In this document: positions 20,190-29,952 of the stretch, piece by piece
How positions within the stretch are numbered: position 1 is the stretch's first letter
How the letters are laid out: each line of letters opens with the position of its first letter
Translations under genes and position numbers: made by a program
Origin: Arsenophonus sp045399315
Lineage (GTDB): Bacteria; Pseudomonadota; Gammaproteobacteria; Enterobacterales; Enterobacteriaceae
Reading direction: 5' to 3'
NCBI GenBank assembly: GCA_045399315.1
Contig: DAYVGO010000008.1
Coordinates: 39,127 to 103,126, forward strand
Length of the DNA: 64,000 nt
Notes under the pieces: model-generated
What the model was told of the DNA's origin: nothing
Database searches by the model: none
What the model saw: only the letters and a program-made list of their open reading frames with translations

Positions 20190-21041
20190 ATGAATATAGC
20201 AAAAAATAAAAATTTACGTTTAATTCTGAGTAAAACATATAATTGCGATTTGGATAAATATCTTGTTGATAATAAAAGTTAAAATAGGATATGATCAGTA
20301 GTGGTGCGATTGCTGTTGGTAATGATATAAAAAGGATATTATCAGAAGAATATATATTGAAAGAGATGTTTACAAATAAAAAAATTGGCAATCTATCATC
20401 AATACTTATAGATTATCCACAAAATATAGTAACATCGTTAATATCTTTAGTTAAAGAAAATACTGGCTGGCAACCCCTGTCACCAAATAAACAGGGAAAT
20501 AGTGAAAATTATCGTAAGTATCTGTCATCTATTTTATCGAGTGGTCTATTTTTTATCGAAATCTCATCGACTGATAAATTTTATTACAATAAGAATAACT
20601 ATAAAAGCTTATTTGAAAAAATATCTCAGCAGTATCATCAAACATCTGTAAAAGAAAAACAATATATCAAAACATACTTAGAAATACTAATCAGCAATTC
20701 TATCAAAAATATCTTGGATAAAGATAGTAATATTTTGTTAACTTATACTGTAATAAGTTCAATATTAAATGTTGTTAGATTATATTTATACTCAGCCGAA
20801 ATAAAATTTTGTTATGACGAAGATAGTAAAAAAATATAAGCCAGTAACTGAAGCAACAGGAGAAATTGAGATATCAAAATTAGAGCTTAGATTTTTAAAT
20901 TTTAAACTATCTTCTGACGATATCGATTTGATTATTGATGCTAATTTTACCGTTCTGTCGGATTGGTTAATACAGAATAATACGCTGAATACTACAGCAA
21001 ATTATGTGTTGATTAACTATTTGAGCCTATTTTTATTATAA
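20190..21041 (+). pseudogene. Broken gene of unknown function, second of a pair
   Basis: ATG 20190 (MNIAKNKNLRLILSK) opens a frame that stops at TAA 20280. After a shift the main frame runs 20291-20839 (SSGAIAVGNDIKRIL and following), and a further shift near 20815 leads into 20840-21041 (VTEATGEIEISKLELRF). Repaired length is about 280 residues, close to the preceding gene. It is predicted mostly alpha-helical, rich in Ile, Asn, Lys and Ser, without clear signal peptide or catalytic motif. I do not recognise it. The pairing and similar length could mean a two-component product, but that is a guess. Confidence 0.45.
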
Positions 21042-21212
21042 CTATTAACAAGTTAATTTATTCCTTAATAGAATTATAAAATAATATTAATCTAATAATT
21101 AATAAATAGGGTTATTCTAACTTATTAAACCATAAGGGTATATGTAGCAATAGAGGCACTGCTTAAGTTTTTGCCAATGAAATAAGCAAAAATACTTAAT
21201 TATTAATTTTAT

Positions 21213-21243
21213 AACAGGGGTATTTTTGTGATCCCTGTTTTGC
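21213..21243. terminator. Possible terminator between the unknown pair and ygfZ
   Basis: Inverted repeat aacaggg / ccctgtt with a 13-base loop, T-rich on the plus-strand side and A-rich upstream, so it could serve either direction. It lies 54 bases beyond the ygfZ stop. Confidence 0.4.
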
Positions 21244-21296
21244 TATCTGAAAGGATATTTATCTAAATAAATTTTTATTAGCAATTAAATGCTATT

Positions 21297-22283
21297 TTAT
21301 TCCTCTTTTGTCAACGAATAAGGTAAAGGCTGAATTGTTAGTTGACTTTGCTCGTCTCCTACTAGACGAAAAACACTCTCTTTCAGTATATCATGGTTCA
21401 TGACTATTTGCACACTGATAGTGGTATCAGTTAACTTAACTATGGCCAATATCGTTCCGGTGCGCCGCCAATTATCGCCTATTTTCCACTCGATAGCCTC
21501 GTTTGCTTTTGGTAGCCTATTTGCCGTGCCGGTTAACCAATACATGGCTCGTTTATTAGCGCCGTGATATTTTGCTCGAGCGATCATTTCCTGCCCGCTG
21601 TAACAGCCTTTGTGAAAACTGATACTGTCTGGCAATGCTTGTAGGTTAACGGCTTGGGGAATAAATTGTTCGCTATTCTCAACATCAATATTAGCTATAC
21701 CTGCAGCAATATCTAGAGCTAGCCATTGTTGACTATCACCATGCATAGGGAAATGTTTGGTTAGTTTAGTGGCAGTTGCTATATCTGTAGCAATTAAAAA
21801 ACGTTCTGTCGGTAAGCTAAAATGCAATAAAGTGGTTTGTTCAAGATGGATAACGGATTTTTCCTTATTGGGTAATTGAGCAAAGTGGCTTTTTAATGCT
21901 TCATGAGCACCATGGCCTGCAACACCTAACAGTATAATATTATGTTGTTGGCTGAGTGTGATTTGCGAGAAAACAGCGTATTTTTTTAGTTCACTCAGTT
22001 GTTTTGTTGCCACACTAGTACGTAAAATATAGCCAAAACCTTCTTTGTAGTGAAATAAACGTAGCGTGCTCCACATTTTTCCTTTGGCATCACAGTGGGC
22101 GGTGAATACATGTTGTTGTGGGCTTAATGCGGCAATATCCGCGGTTAATTGACCCTGGAGATATTTTTCGGCATCAACACCGGTTGCTGTGATAAAACTC
22201 CAGTCATTAAGTAACATTAACGTTAATGGTAATTGTTGGTCGGTTTTGTAAGTCGCTGGTATAAATTTATTTAGGCTTATCAT
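21297..22283 (-). CDS. ygfZ: Folate-binding protein YgfZ
   Basis: Tetrahydrofolate-dependent factor for assembly or repair of certain Fe-S enzymes such as MiaB. It is structurally related to GcvT. The 328 residues (E. coli 326) contain the signature KGCYSGQEMIAR near residue 225 with the conserved Cys, and an N-terminal segment DWSFITATGVDAEKYLQGQL. Divergent to sdhE as in E. coli. It remains intact although its structural relative gcvT has decayed. Confidence 0.95.
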   Translation of the reverse strand: MISLNKFIPATYKTDQQLPLTLMLLNDWSFITATGVDAEKYLQGQLTADIAALSPQQHVFTAHCDAKGKMWSTLRLFHYKEGFGYILRTSVATKQLSELKKYAVFSQITLSQQHNIILLGVAGHGAHEALKSHFAQLPNKEKSVIHLEQTTLLHFSLPTERFLIATDIATATKLTKHFPMHGDSQQWLALDIAAGIANIDVENSEQFIPQAVNLQALPDSISFHKGCYSGQEMIARAKYHGANKRAMYWLTGTANRLPKANEAIEWKIGDNWRRTGTILAIVKLTDTTISVQIVMNHDILKESVFRLVGDEQSQLTIQPLPYSLTKEE

Positions 22284-22543
22284 GTGATCATCCGCTCGTA
22301 ACCTGAATAAGAGTAGTCATAATGGTAAAATAGCTAGCTGACAAAGCAAGTAATATTATCCATTATTGGCTAACAGAATTAATATCGAATAATTTATCTA
22401 TAATAAGTTTTTTATTAGTGATTAGTAGTAGTTTTTACAAAAATGTTACTTAAATCATTCCGATATTGATAAGAATTTGCTACGCTAAATTCTGATATGG
22501 AATTGAAAATTATTTCCAAAAGTTTTTAAGGTTATTTTATCGT

Positions 22544-22810
22544 ATGGATATCAATAATAAACCCAGGATCCACTGGGCATGTCGCAGAGGAATGCGTGAG
22601 TTGGACATCGCCATTATGCCTTTTTTTGAGTATGAATATGATTCACTCACAGAGGATGAGAAATGTCTGTTTGTTCGTTTACTAGAGTGTACAGATCCTG
22701 ATTTGTTCAACTGGTTGATGAATCATGGACGTCCTGATGATGATGGTCTTTATCAAATGATTCGATTGATACAGAGTAGAAATAAACAACGTGGTTCTTT
22801 GGAAATTTAA
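22544..22810 (+). CDS. sdhE: Succinate dehydrogenase flavinylation factor SdhE
   Basis: Small cytoplasmic protein (also CptB/YgfY) that promotes covalent FAD attachment to SdhA and FrdA. The 88 residues match E. coli in length, with the essential RGMRELD motif near residue 15 (RGxxE). The last bases overlap the start of cptA by 20, so the two are translationally linked. Confidence 0.95.
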   Translation: MDINNKPRIHWACRRGMRELDIAIMPFFEYEYDSLTEDEKCLFVRLLECTDPDLFNWLMNHGRPDDDGLYQMIRLIQSRNKQRGSLEI

Positions 22811-23198
22811 TATTAATGTTTCGTGGCTGACACAGCTTTTTTCAACGGGAGTACATGTAGGAATTGGCTTGTTAGTTTTCTTTTCATCTTGGCCGCCAAA
22901 TAATCTGGTCACTTGGTTGATAGCGACCTTATTGATTGTGGCGAGTTGGGTAAGGAGTCAAAAAAATATAAGCCGTTGTAAAGGAAGTTTAGTTTTACTT
23001 AATGGTAATAAGATACAGTGGAAGAAAAGCGAATGGCTGATTGTTAAAAAACCTTGGTTTTGTTTATTTGGTATAAAACTCACTCTTCGTTCATTACAAT
23101 GTAATAAGCGGATTAAATTATGGATTGCTTCGGACAGTATACCTGAAGAGGAGTGGCGAAATTTAAATCAATTGCTGTTGCAGTACCCTGATATTTGA
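22791..23198 (+). CDS. cptA: Inner-membrane protein CptA/YgfX
   Basis: Membrane partner of SdhE. The 135 residues have two closely spaced membrane segments at about residues 17-35 and 37-55, then a basic cytoplasmic tail with WLIVKKPWFC and LRSLQCNKRIKLWI, typical of the family. Reported roles in inhibiting cell-division and cytoskeletal proteins are disputed. The stop codon lies just before a shared bidirectional terminator with fldB. Confidence 0.9.
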   Translation: MVLWKFNINVSWLTQLFSTGVHVGIGLLVFFSSWPPNNLVTWLIATLLIVASWVRSQKNISRCKGSLVLLNGNKIQWKKSEWLIVKKPWFCLFGIKLTLRSLQCNKRIKLWIASDSIPEEEWRNLNQLLLQYPDI

Positions 23199-23201
23199 TA
23201 T

Positions 23202-23234
23202 GAAATAGAAGCCTTATAATAAGGCTTCTATTTC
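23202..23234. terminator. Bidirectional terminator between cptA and fldB
   Basis: Perfect 15-bp inverted repeat (gaaatagaagcctta / taaggcttctatttc) separated by three bases. It serves both convergent genes. One arm encodes the last codons of fldB, whose stop codon (23214-23216) lies inside the hairpin. Confidence 0.85.
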
Positions 23235-23732
23235 ATTTAATATTTGAATACACCACTGTTTAATTCTTCCATCTGTTTGTTCGAATTGGTTGACTTCATC
23301 AAGCGCTAACCCGACAAACTGGCTACCATCAGTTGTTAATGGTTTAAGACTGCTAAAAGTATATCCTGTTGTTGGCCAAAAACCGACAAATTTAACTTGC
23401 ATCAGTAATAGCTGTTCATAAAGCATGCCTAGTGCATCTAGAAACCAGTTACTGTAATCAATTTGATCGCCTAAGCCGTATAGAGACACAATTTTGCAGG
23501 CTAGATTTAACGAACAGAATTCATCCCAAATTGTGAGCCAGTCTTCTTGTAGTTCGCCAAAATCCCAGGTAGGAATACCTAAGATTAAGATTTCATAATT
23601 TTCCATTAATTGCGGCGAAATATCTTTAATATTATGTAAATTAACTAAGTCTTCACCTAGATTATACTGGATTTTCTCTGCAACCATTTCGGTATAACAG
23701 GTACTAGAACCATAAAAAAGACCTATTTTCAT
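23214..23732 (-). CDS. fldB: Flavodoxin 2
   Basis: FMN electron carrier of the long-chain flavodoxin type. The 172 residues (E. coli FldB 173) start with MKIGLFYGSSTCYTEMVAEK, the phosphate loop of FMN binding, followed by ILGIPTWDFGELQEDW (W of the first FMN loop) and the second loop LYGLGDQIDYSNWF. Convergent with cptA and upstream of xerD in the conserved order, but an accessory block of about 4.5 kb now separates it from xerD. Confidence 0.95.
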   Translation of the reverse strand: MKIGLFYGSSTCYTEMVAEKIQYNLGEDLVNLHNIKDISPQLMENYEILILGIPTWDFGELQEDWLTIWDEFCSLNLACKIVSLYGLGDQIDYSNWFLDALGMLYEQLLLMQVKFVGFWPTTGYTFSSLKPLTTDGSQFVGLALDEVNQFEQTDGRIKQWCIQILNEIEALL

Positions 23733-24339
23733 TTTTGTAACTTGCTGTCATTTTGCTAGTAATAATGTACCATTATAGCAGAGAAACATTAAAAAAATAT
23801 TATAATTCAGTTGATTAAGAGTAATTGTCCGGTAGCATTATTAGTGTTATTTTTTCATTAATGGCAATTGAACAGGGCGGGTTTTTTGATTTGCCTCATA
23901 TTATTATCAATAAAAATAGAAAATAATTATTTTTTAACCTATCCTCTAAGTAGTCCTAACAATTTCTACGCCTTATTTGTTCATTTTATTCTTGTTAAAT
24001 AGAGAGTTTCCCTGGTGTTGTGTTTGATATGTTTGCCAGTTTAAACTGGCTTTTTTATGGCATTTTCTATTTTTTATAATATTTAATATTATTATTTTTA
24101 ACCAATGCGATAAAAAACCATGTCTCAATTTATTTAATAGCTAAAACTTGAGATCTGGTTTTAAGTTAATTTGCTAAGAATTTGTTAAATGACAATATAT
24201 TTCATTACCAGTAATTAATTTTGGTTGCTAGTAGATACTACTAGTTTATTGTAAACGTCTATGTAGTGTATTAATTGCTTGTCACATATTAGGCAATGGG
24301 CCAATATTTATTTTATTACTAGACTGATGGTATCCTTGT
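23733..24339. other. Non-coding stretch upstream of fldB
   Basis: About 600 bases without a credible reading frame. It contains the fldB upstream region and, at 24035-24056, a terminator-like hairpin listed separately. Beyond 24060 it turns very AT-rich and grades into the broken subtilase gene. Confidence 0.5.
24035..24056 (+). terminator. Orphan terminator-like hairpin, possible end of a small RNA
   Basis: A 16-bp perfect palindrome (gccagtttaaactggc) followed by six T residues. No plus-strand gene ends just upstream: cptA has its own terminator 800 bases earlier. It may be the 3' end of a small RNA starting somewhere in 23850-24000, or a leftover of a lost gene. Confidence 0.5.
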
Positions 24340-25511
24340 GGTGTGCCGGTTTCAATTAAAAGTGAACACATGTCTTTCGGTTTAAGCACATCACCAATAT
24401 ACTTTTTATACTATGATTGGATCGCTACCACAAGAGAAGCAACGATCGGTGTAGCAGATGATGTCCCCGAGAAAGTATGGGTATAATTATTATGCTCACC
24501 CTTATCGTAGAGATCGTTATAACCGGTTGTGACAACAGTTAGACACCAGCCTTGCACATAATGCTGCTATAAATTGTGAAATCAGTTGGTATCAGGTGTT
24601 TTTTATCGCTCGCACCAACCCGGATGGCACTATTATCACCATCACCATTATGGATGGTTTCTATATTCATTGTATACTTTATGTTCTAAATCTTCAGCAC
24701 TATTGCCAGCTGCCATAATGATAATAATACCAGCATAGGTGGCCTCTTTTGTGATATCCCAAACTGTTTGTTGATAATCGGCTGGGACATATTTATTACG
24801 AGGACCCATCGATTGTAATTCATAGATAAATACGTCTCCTGCCCTTAAGTATTTTAATGCCTTAGCAATTCTATTAACACGTCCTGCTGGAGCTTCTGAA
24901 ACATTATAAAAAGTATCTGCCCCATGCACTAATCCTTTTATATCAAATCACATATTTTTGGCATACATTATTCCGGCAACCACGGTACCATGTTCATTTT
25001 TCAGCGGATATTCTGGTGACAGATTAATAAAACTTTTTCTTCTTAAATTAACATGGTTAAAATCAAATCCACCTTCGATATCGGCATAGTGGATCCCTTG
25101 TCCAGTTATACCGATCACCAAGCATATTCGATATCAATACCAATTTGATCATCGGTGATTACACCTTGATAAACCTGGAGTGGATTAAAATTAGGAGTAT
25201 TATAAATTTGCCATGTCTTATTATCTGGTAATTGCGCTAATGGTGGTGGGGTATCCGTATGTTCAATATAAGCGTACTCAACAAAATCATAACTATTTAT
25301 TTTATCAGCTAAAAGTTGTAATTCACTGAATTGTATATTGTCAGCTTCTGCCACATAGCAAATACCAGTAAGGTTTTCGCAATTAATGATCTGGTTTTTC
25401 ATAGTCAGTAAATCATCATCAATAATAGAATAGTAATTAAAATTGTTAAGAAAGCTATCTTTCAAGTATAACAGATTTATTAAATTTTATAATAAGTTTA
25501 TGTTTTTTCAT
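24340..25511 (-). pseudogene. Subtilisin-like (S8) serine protease, inactivated copy
   Basis: Relic of a paralogue of the gene at 60102-61416. It starts at ATG 25511 (MKKHKLIIKFNKSVI), and the pieces give an N-terminal propeptide-like part, the catalytic Asp in GIHYADIEGGF, the His in NEHGTVVAGIMYA, the oxyanion-hole Asn in IIMAAGNSAEDLE, and the Ser in SGTSSATPIVAS near 24460. The frame is interrupted near 25470 and 25130, by a TGA near 24950 and again after 24648. No secretion signal is visible. Compared with the other copy it carries more damage. It stands next to a broken glycosidase inside the fldB-xerD insert. Confidence 0.82.
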
Positions 25512-26022
25512 TTTTAAGCTCCATATTTTTACTATATGATTTATAATTATTATTTCGGTTATTAATCCAACAAAAAACTTAGCATAATAAATTTTATTTT
25601 AGATAATTAAAATTGATGAAAAATTTTTTATCTGATTAAGTAATGAAAATTAAGTTATTTTCATTCTATTAATAGTTTTATAAAATTAATGAAAAATTTT
25701 TCTTTATAGCTTAAATATTTTGTATAACTGAATTAATAATTAGGAACTTTAATGTTAATACAGAGGGGAAATAAAAAGTCAGAATTTTTTATTCAGATAT
25801 AATTAAAATAAATAATATAATTTTTATTGTTATAACAATAAATTTTTATCTTATTACTAATAAAATAATTTTTTATCATTGTTTGAATAATAAAATTTAT
25901 TATTTAAATAAGTGGCTATGTCATTGCTTAAAAAAGTTATTTAATTGACGGCTAGTGACAAACTACTATTTCTTTAATAAGAGATTTAAGATTTTGTCAG
26001 TTAACAAAAAATAACAATTAAC
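25512..26022. other. AT-rich spacer in accessory insert
   Basis: About 510 bases of very low GC between the broken subtilase and the broken glycosidase, without a readable gene or clear repeat. Confidence 0.45.
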
Positions 26023-27759
26023 CTAATATAATTCTATTGTTATTAAAGCTAATGTATTATTTACAGCTGTAACAGGATCACCATCTTTAATAACTATCTC
26101 TCGAGATTGAGGGATAGTGCCACGGAGTTGATAAATACAGTTCTCACCATTGAGTGACTGACGTTGTCCGCCGTTAAAGACTTATGTAAAATAACCATAT
26201 AGTTATTAAAATGAGTCGGAATATCTTTTACCGTAACAATATAGCCATTACTCGATTCCTGATAACTGGAATCGTCATATTTTAATTTTGGCGAGTGAGA
26301 GCCATTTGGCACGAGTTTGCCATTATATAGCACTTTGTTTCTATTACGTGGGGTACGGTATTGCTATCATATCAACGTGCACTATCGATTAAAGTAGCTG
26401 GTATTGTCGGATCAATATAATATTGTGGTTACAGAGGGACCTCTGCCGACAGTATTGATTGACCGGCTGTGCCGACAATAGCGTGATCGGCTGTATAATT
26501 GGCAATCAATATATTTATTTGGTTGTTGGCATTAATTGCACCGGTTGTGGTTATACCAGTTTTGGTGGTGTCGGTTAATTTGACAATTGATGAATCACGA
26601 TGAGAGGCAAATTGAATATATAGCCAAAATGCTTGGGCTGTAATAGCTAGCATAAGCGTTATTATCAAACAGACCAAATTCTGCTCTATCTGCTCAATAT
26701 AGGTAAACTTTATCTACACCAGCCTGTTCTGTGTGCATTAAAAAAGAAAGTAGTTAGCTACCGCAACATGACTTTGATTCTTGCTATTATTTATATTACT
26801 GGCATAGGCGGTTAAGGCCCATTCAGTGATATGGCATTTTACCTGCTTAAAGCCATGTTTATTTAATGTACTGCGAACATGATCTTGAATTTCATAAATA
26901 TTTTTGGGATTGTTAGTATCAATAGAGTAATAATGATATGAGTAAAAATCAAAAGGGACGTGATGATTTTTAATATAAGTAATAAAGTTATCGACAAGAT
27001 TTTCATTCTTAAAAACAAAAGCTGTTCTGCAACTACCAATTTTTACTCAAGGTGCAATTGCTTTAATAGCATGCGCAACGGCACGATAAAAGTCATAAAA
27101 TTTGGCAACCGTGCGCTGATTGTTTGCCGGAGTTGACCAGAAGAAGCCAAGATCAGATTCATTCCAGATTTCATATTCGCAAATCGGGTAAGCAAGACCT
27201 ATTGAATAATAATTAATTCTATATCTCTTTACTAATTGACAATATTTTCAACGTTTGTTGGTTTTTGTTTGCCACCATTAAGCATTCTTCCTATTCTAAA
27301 TAATATATTCAGTTTTTGCTGACCTTGATAATATTTATTAGATAAAGAGTTTCTAAGATAACTATCGGTTGATTGCCAGTTGAATTGTGGTTCTTCTGCG
27401 GCAGTAAAATATTGTGGGGAATTTAAACAAATAGTTCTTCGATCAAAAAAATCAGTTGCTTAAAGGTTTATTCTTTCTTTAAGAGTATTGAGCACATTAT
27501 TGGTTATCTGATTAAGATAATTAATGTCTGGTGAATCAAAATAATTGTCAATATCACAAAGTTCATCCCAATCATGTGTACGAAGATCAACGATCCCCAT
27601 TTGAGCAAATTGTTGTTCCAAATCGGGTAAGACAGGAGCGAATGAAATAGGGGTACCATTAGCTTGTTTGAGAAAAAAATTTTTACCAATCGCTCTTTTT
27701 TCTACACCATGTAAACTTTCGGTTGTGGGGGTGGTAGAATAGACAATATTTACTAACAT
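26023..27759 (-). pseudogene. GH39-like glycoside hydrolase, inactivated
   Basis: The gene starts at ATG 27759 (MLVNIVYSTTPTTESL) and can be followed through several frames to TAG at 26023-26025. The catalytic segments of a clan GH-A enzyme are visible: YEIWNESDLGFFWS near 27170 (acid/base Glu after Asn) and CHITEWALTAYAS near 26800 (nucleophile Glu). The pattern and the beta-rich C-terminal part are closest to GH39 (beta-xylosidase or alpha-iduronidase type). No N-terminal signal peptide is seen. Breaks include stops near 27460, 27240 and 26400 and frameshifts near 27040, 26680 and 26105. Substrate unknown; GH39 rather than GH5 or GH79 is a judgement from motif context. Confidence 0.6.
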
Positions 27760-28291
27760 ATTAATTATCCTTCTATTGATAAATTAGAATCTTATTAAAT
27801 AAATTTGTTGTAATTATTAAATAAAGTATTTGCTTGTTTATAGAATTCGTTATCTGTTAATAATGTTTAGATCGTTTTTTTGTATGGTGTTTTTTGGCAA
27901 TGATAATTTATTGATATATTAACTGATTAAAATATCAATTAGTTATCGCTAGATTAACCAAATAATAGGCTAGCTATTTACATTAACTTATTGTTATATT
28001 TTTAAAATTGAATATTTATAATGCCTATTATTTTCCACAAATTTAAATATTAATTATGGAAGATAATAGCTTATAAGATAGTAAGAGAAGCACATAATTG
28101 TTTTTTTTTGATTAATACTATAATTAATAGATTAATATTAGTTTAAATCATTAATTCTAATTAGTTATATAAAAATATTATTTTAATCTAAATGATAAAG
28201 AAATAACATAAATAAATGTTAGCGCGGCATTTTGGCAGAAAGTATTTTTTGAGGCATAATATGGTTCAATTAATTTACTGGGAGAGCTGTT
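27760..28291. other. AT-rich spacer upstream of xerD
   Basis: About 530 bases of very AT-rich sequence at the end of the accessory insert. No reading frame of note. The last 60 bases hold the ribosome site (GGGAG) and presumably the promoter of xerD. Confidence 0.5.
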
Positions 28292-29203
28292 GTGTCAACT
28301 GAAAAAAACCAAGCTAGTCATCCGTTAATAGAACAATTTCTCGATACTGTTTGGCTTGAACACGATTTAGCGGCTAACACGCTTTCTTCTTATCGTACAG
28401 ATTTACAGACATTAGTTGGTTGGTTGTCGTGTCATGGCTATGATTTGCTTACGGTGGAAGTCATGGCTTTACAAGCTTTCCTAGCTGAACGGGTAGAAGG
28501 TGGTTATAAAGCAACCAGCTCAGCTCGTTTACTTAGTGCCATGCGCCGTCTATTCCAATATTTCTATCGTGAGAAATTACGTCTCGATGATCCTACTGCC
28601 CAATTATCGGCACCTAAACTTCCTAAGCGGTTACCTAAAGATCTCAATGAGAAACAAGTTGAAGATTTACTACATGCTCCTACTATTAATGATCCGATTG
28701 AATTAAGAGATAAAACAATACTTGAAGTACTTTATGCATGTGGATTACGTGTTTCTGAACTGGTTGGGCTAACATTAACAGATATAAGTTTACGTCAAGG
28801 TGTGATTCGGGTAGTGGGAAAAGGTAATAAAGAACGGTTGGTACCTTTGGGTGAAGAAGCTATTTATTGGCTAGAAACTTATTTAACGGAAAGTCGTCCA
28901 ATCCTGCTTAATAGATTAACCAACGATGTGTTGTTTCCCAGTAAAAGGGGGACTCAAATGACACGTCAGACTTTTTGGCATCGTATTAAATATTATGCAG
29001 CGATTGCTGGAATTGATAGCGAAAAACTTTCTCCTCACGTATTAAGACATGCTTTTGCCACGCATTTGCTGAATCATGGCGCAGATCTTCGTGTAGTACA
29101 AATGTTGCTTGGACATAGTGATCTTTCTACCACACAGATCTATACCCATGTCGCGACAGAACGATTAAGGCAATTGCATCAACAACATCATCCTCGAGGT
29201 TGA
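28292..29203 (+). CDS. xerD: Tyrosine recombinase XerD
   Basis: Acts with XerC at dif to resolve chromosome dimers, activated by FtsK. The 303 residues (E. coli 298) have a SAM-like N-terminal core-binding domain, then the catalytic residues: Arg in CGLRVSELVGL, Lys in the beta-hairpin GKGNKERLVPLG, HVLRHAFATHLL (His and Arg), GHSDLSTTQIYTH (His and the nucleophile Tyr). First of an operon-like run xerD-dsbC-recJ-prfB-lysS. The GTG start at 28292 is preceded by GGGAG. Confidence 0.97.
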   Translation: MSTEKNQASHPLIEQFLDTVWLEHDLAANTLSSYRTDLQTLVGWLSCHGYDLLTVEVMALQAFLAERVEGGYKATSSARLLSAMRRLFQYFYREKLRLDDPTAQLSAPKLPKRLPKDLNEKQVEDLLHAPTINDPIELRDKTILEVLYACGLRVSELVGLTLTDISLRQGVIRVVGKGNKERLVPLGEEAIYWLETYLTESRPILLNRLTNDVLFPSKRGTQMTRQTFWHRIKYYAAIAGIDSEKLSPHVLRHAFATHLLNHGADLRVVQMLLGHSDLSTTQIYTHVATERLRQLHQQHHPRG

Positions 29204-29225
29204 TTGGAGATCAAGGAAATTTTAA

Positions 29226-29933
29226 ATGAAAAAAAATATCATATGGTTAATTGGTTTTCTGGCGGTCTTGTCACATCCTGTACTGGCTGATGATGTGGCT
29301 ATCAAAAGAATATTGAATAAGATGGGCATAGAAACTGAGAATATCCATCCATCACCTATTGTAGGTCTGAGTACAGTTATTACTAATCAAGGGTTAGTTT
29401 ATGTGACTGAAGACGGTAAGTATTTATTAAAAGGGCCTATTTTTGATTTAAGTGGGCAAATGCCGGTTAATGTTACCAATCAGATTTTGGCAAAGAAAAT
29501 AGAAACCATGAGCGATCAGATGATCATATTTAAAGCACCAGAAGAAAAATATGTGGTCACCGTGTTTACTGATGTTACATGTGGTTATTGTAAGAAATTT
29601 CATCAAGATATAGCTGAATATAATAAAAAAGGTATCACTGTTCATTATTTGGTATTCCCTCGTAATGGTCTTCACCATGAATCAGCCAAAATTATGACAT
29701 CTATCTGGTGTAGTGCTGATCGACAAAAGGCATTAACAGACGCTTTTAAAGGTGAATCAATTTCTCCTATTGCAAAATGTAAAACGGTAGACATTAGTGC
29801 CCAATTTAATATAGGGCATATGCTGGGCATTAATGGAACCCCAGCCTTAGTATTAGAAGATGGCACGGTAATACCAGGTTATATGACAGCAGCTGATTTA
29901 GCTAACGGACTAGAAAAGCTTAACAAAAAATAA
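29226..29933 (+). CDS. dsbC: Thiol:disulfide interchange protein DsbC
   Basis: Periplasmic dimeric disulfide isomerase kept reduced by DsbD. The 235 residues (E. coli 236) show a signal peptide (KNIIWLIGFLAVLSHPVLA, cleaved after LA), a dimerisation domain, and a thioredoxin fold with the active-site CGYC near residue 118 and the cis-Pro region GTPALV. The second structural Cys pair (WCSADR, AKCKTV) is present. Intact; 22 bases after xerD. Confidence 0.96.
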   Translation: MKKNIIWLIGFLAVLSHPVLADDVAIKRILNKMGIETENIHPSPIVGLSTVITNQGLVYVTEDGKYLLKGPIFDLSGQMPVNVTNQILAKKIETMSDQMIIFKAPEEKYVVTVFTDVTCGYCKKFHQDIAEYNKKGITVHYLVFPRNGLHHESAKIMTSIWCSADRQKALTDAFKGESISPIAKCKTVDISAQFNIGHMLGINGTPALVLEDGTVIPGYMTAADLANGLEKLNKK

Positions 29934-29952
29934 TAATGAGTTAACAATAAAT

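Noticed and set aside
23733..28291. Integrative element or prophage at the fldB-xerD gap because xerD is a tyrosine recombinase
   Set aside because: This xerD is the housekeeping gene in its conserved operon; no attachment-site repeat, integrase, phage gene or transposase is visible in the insert.
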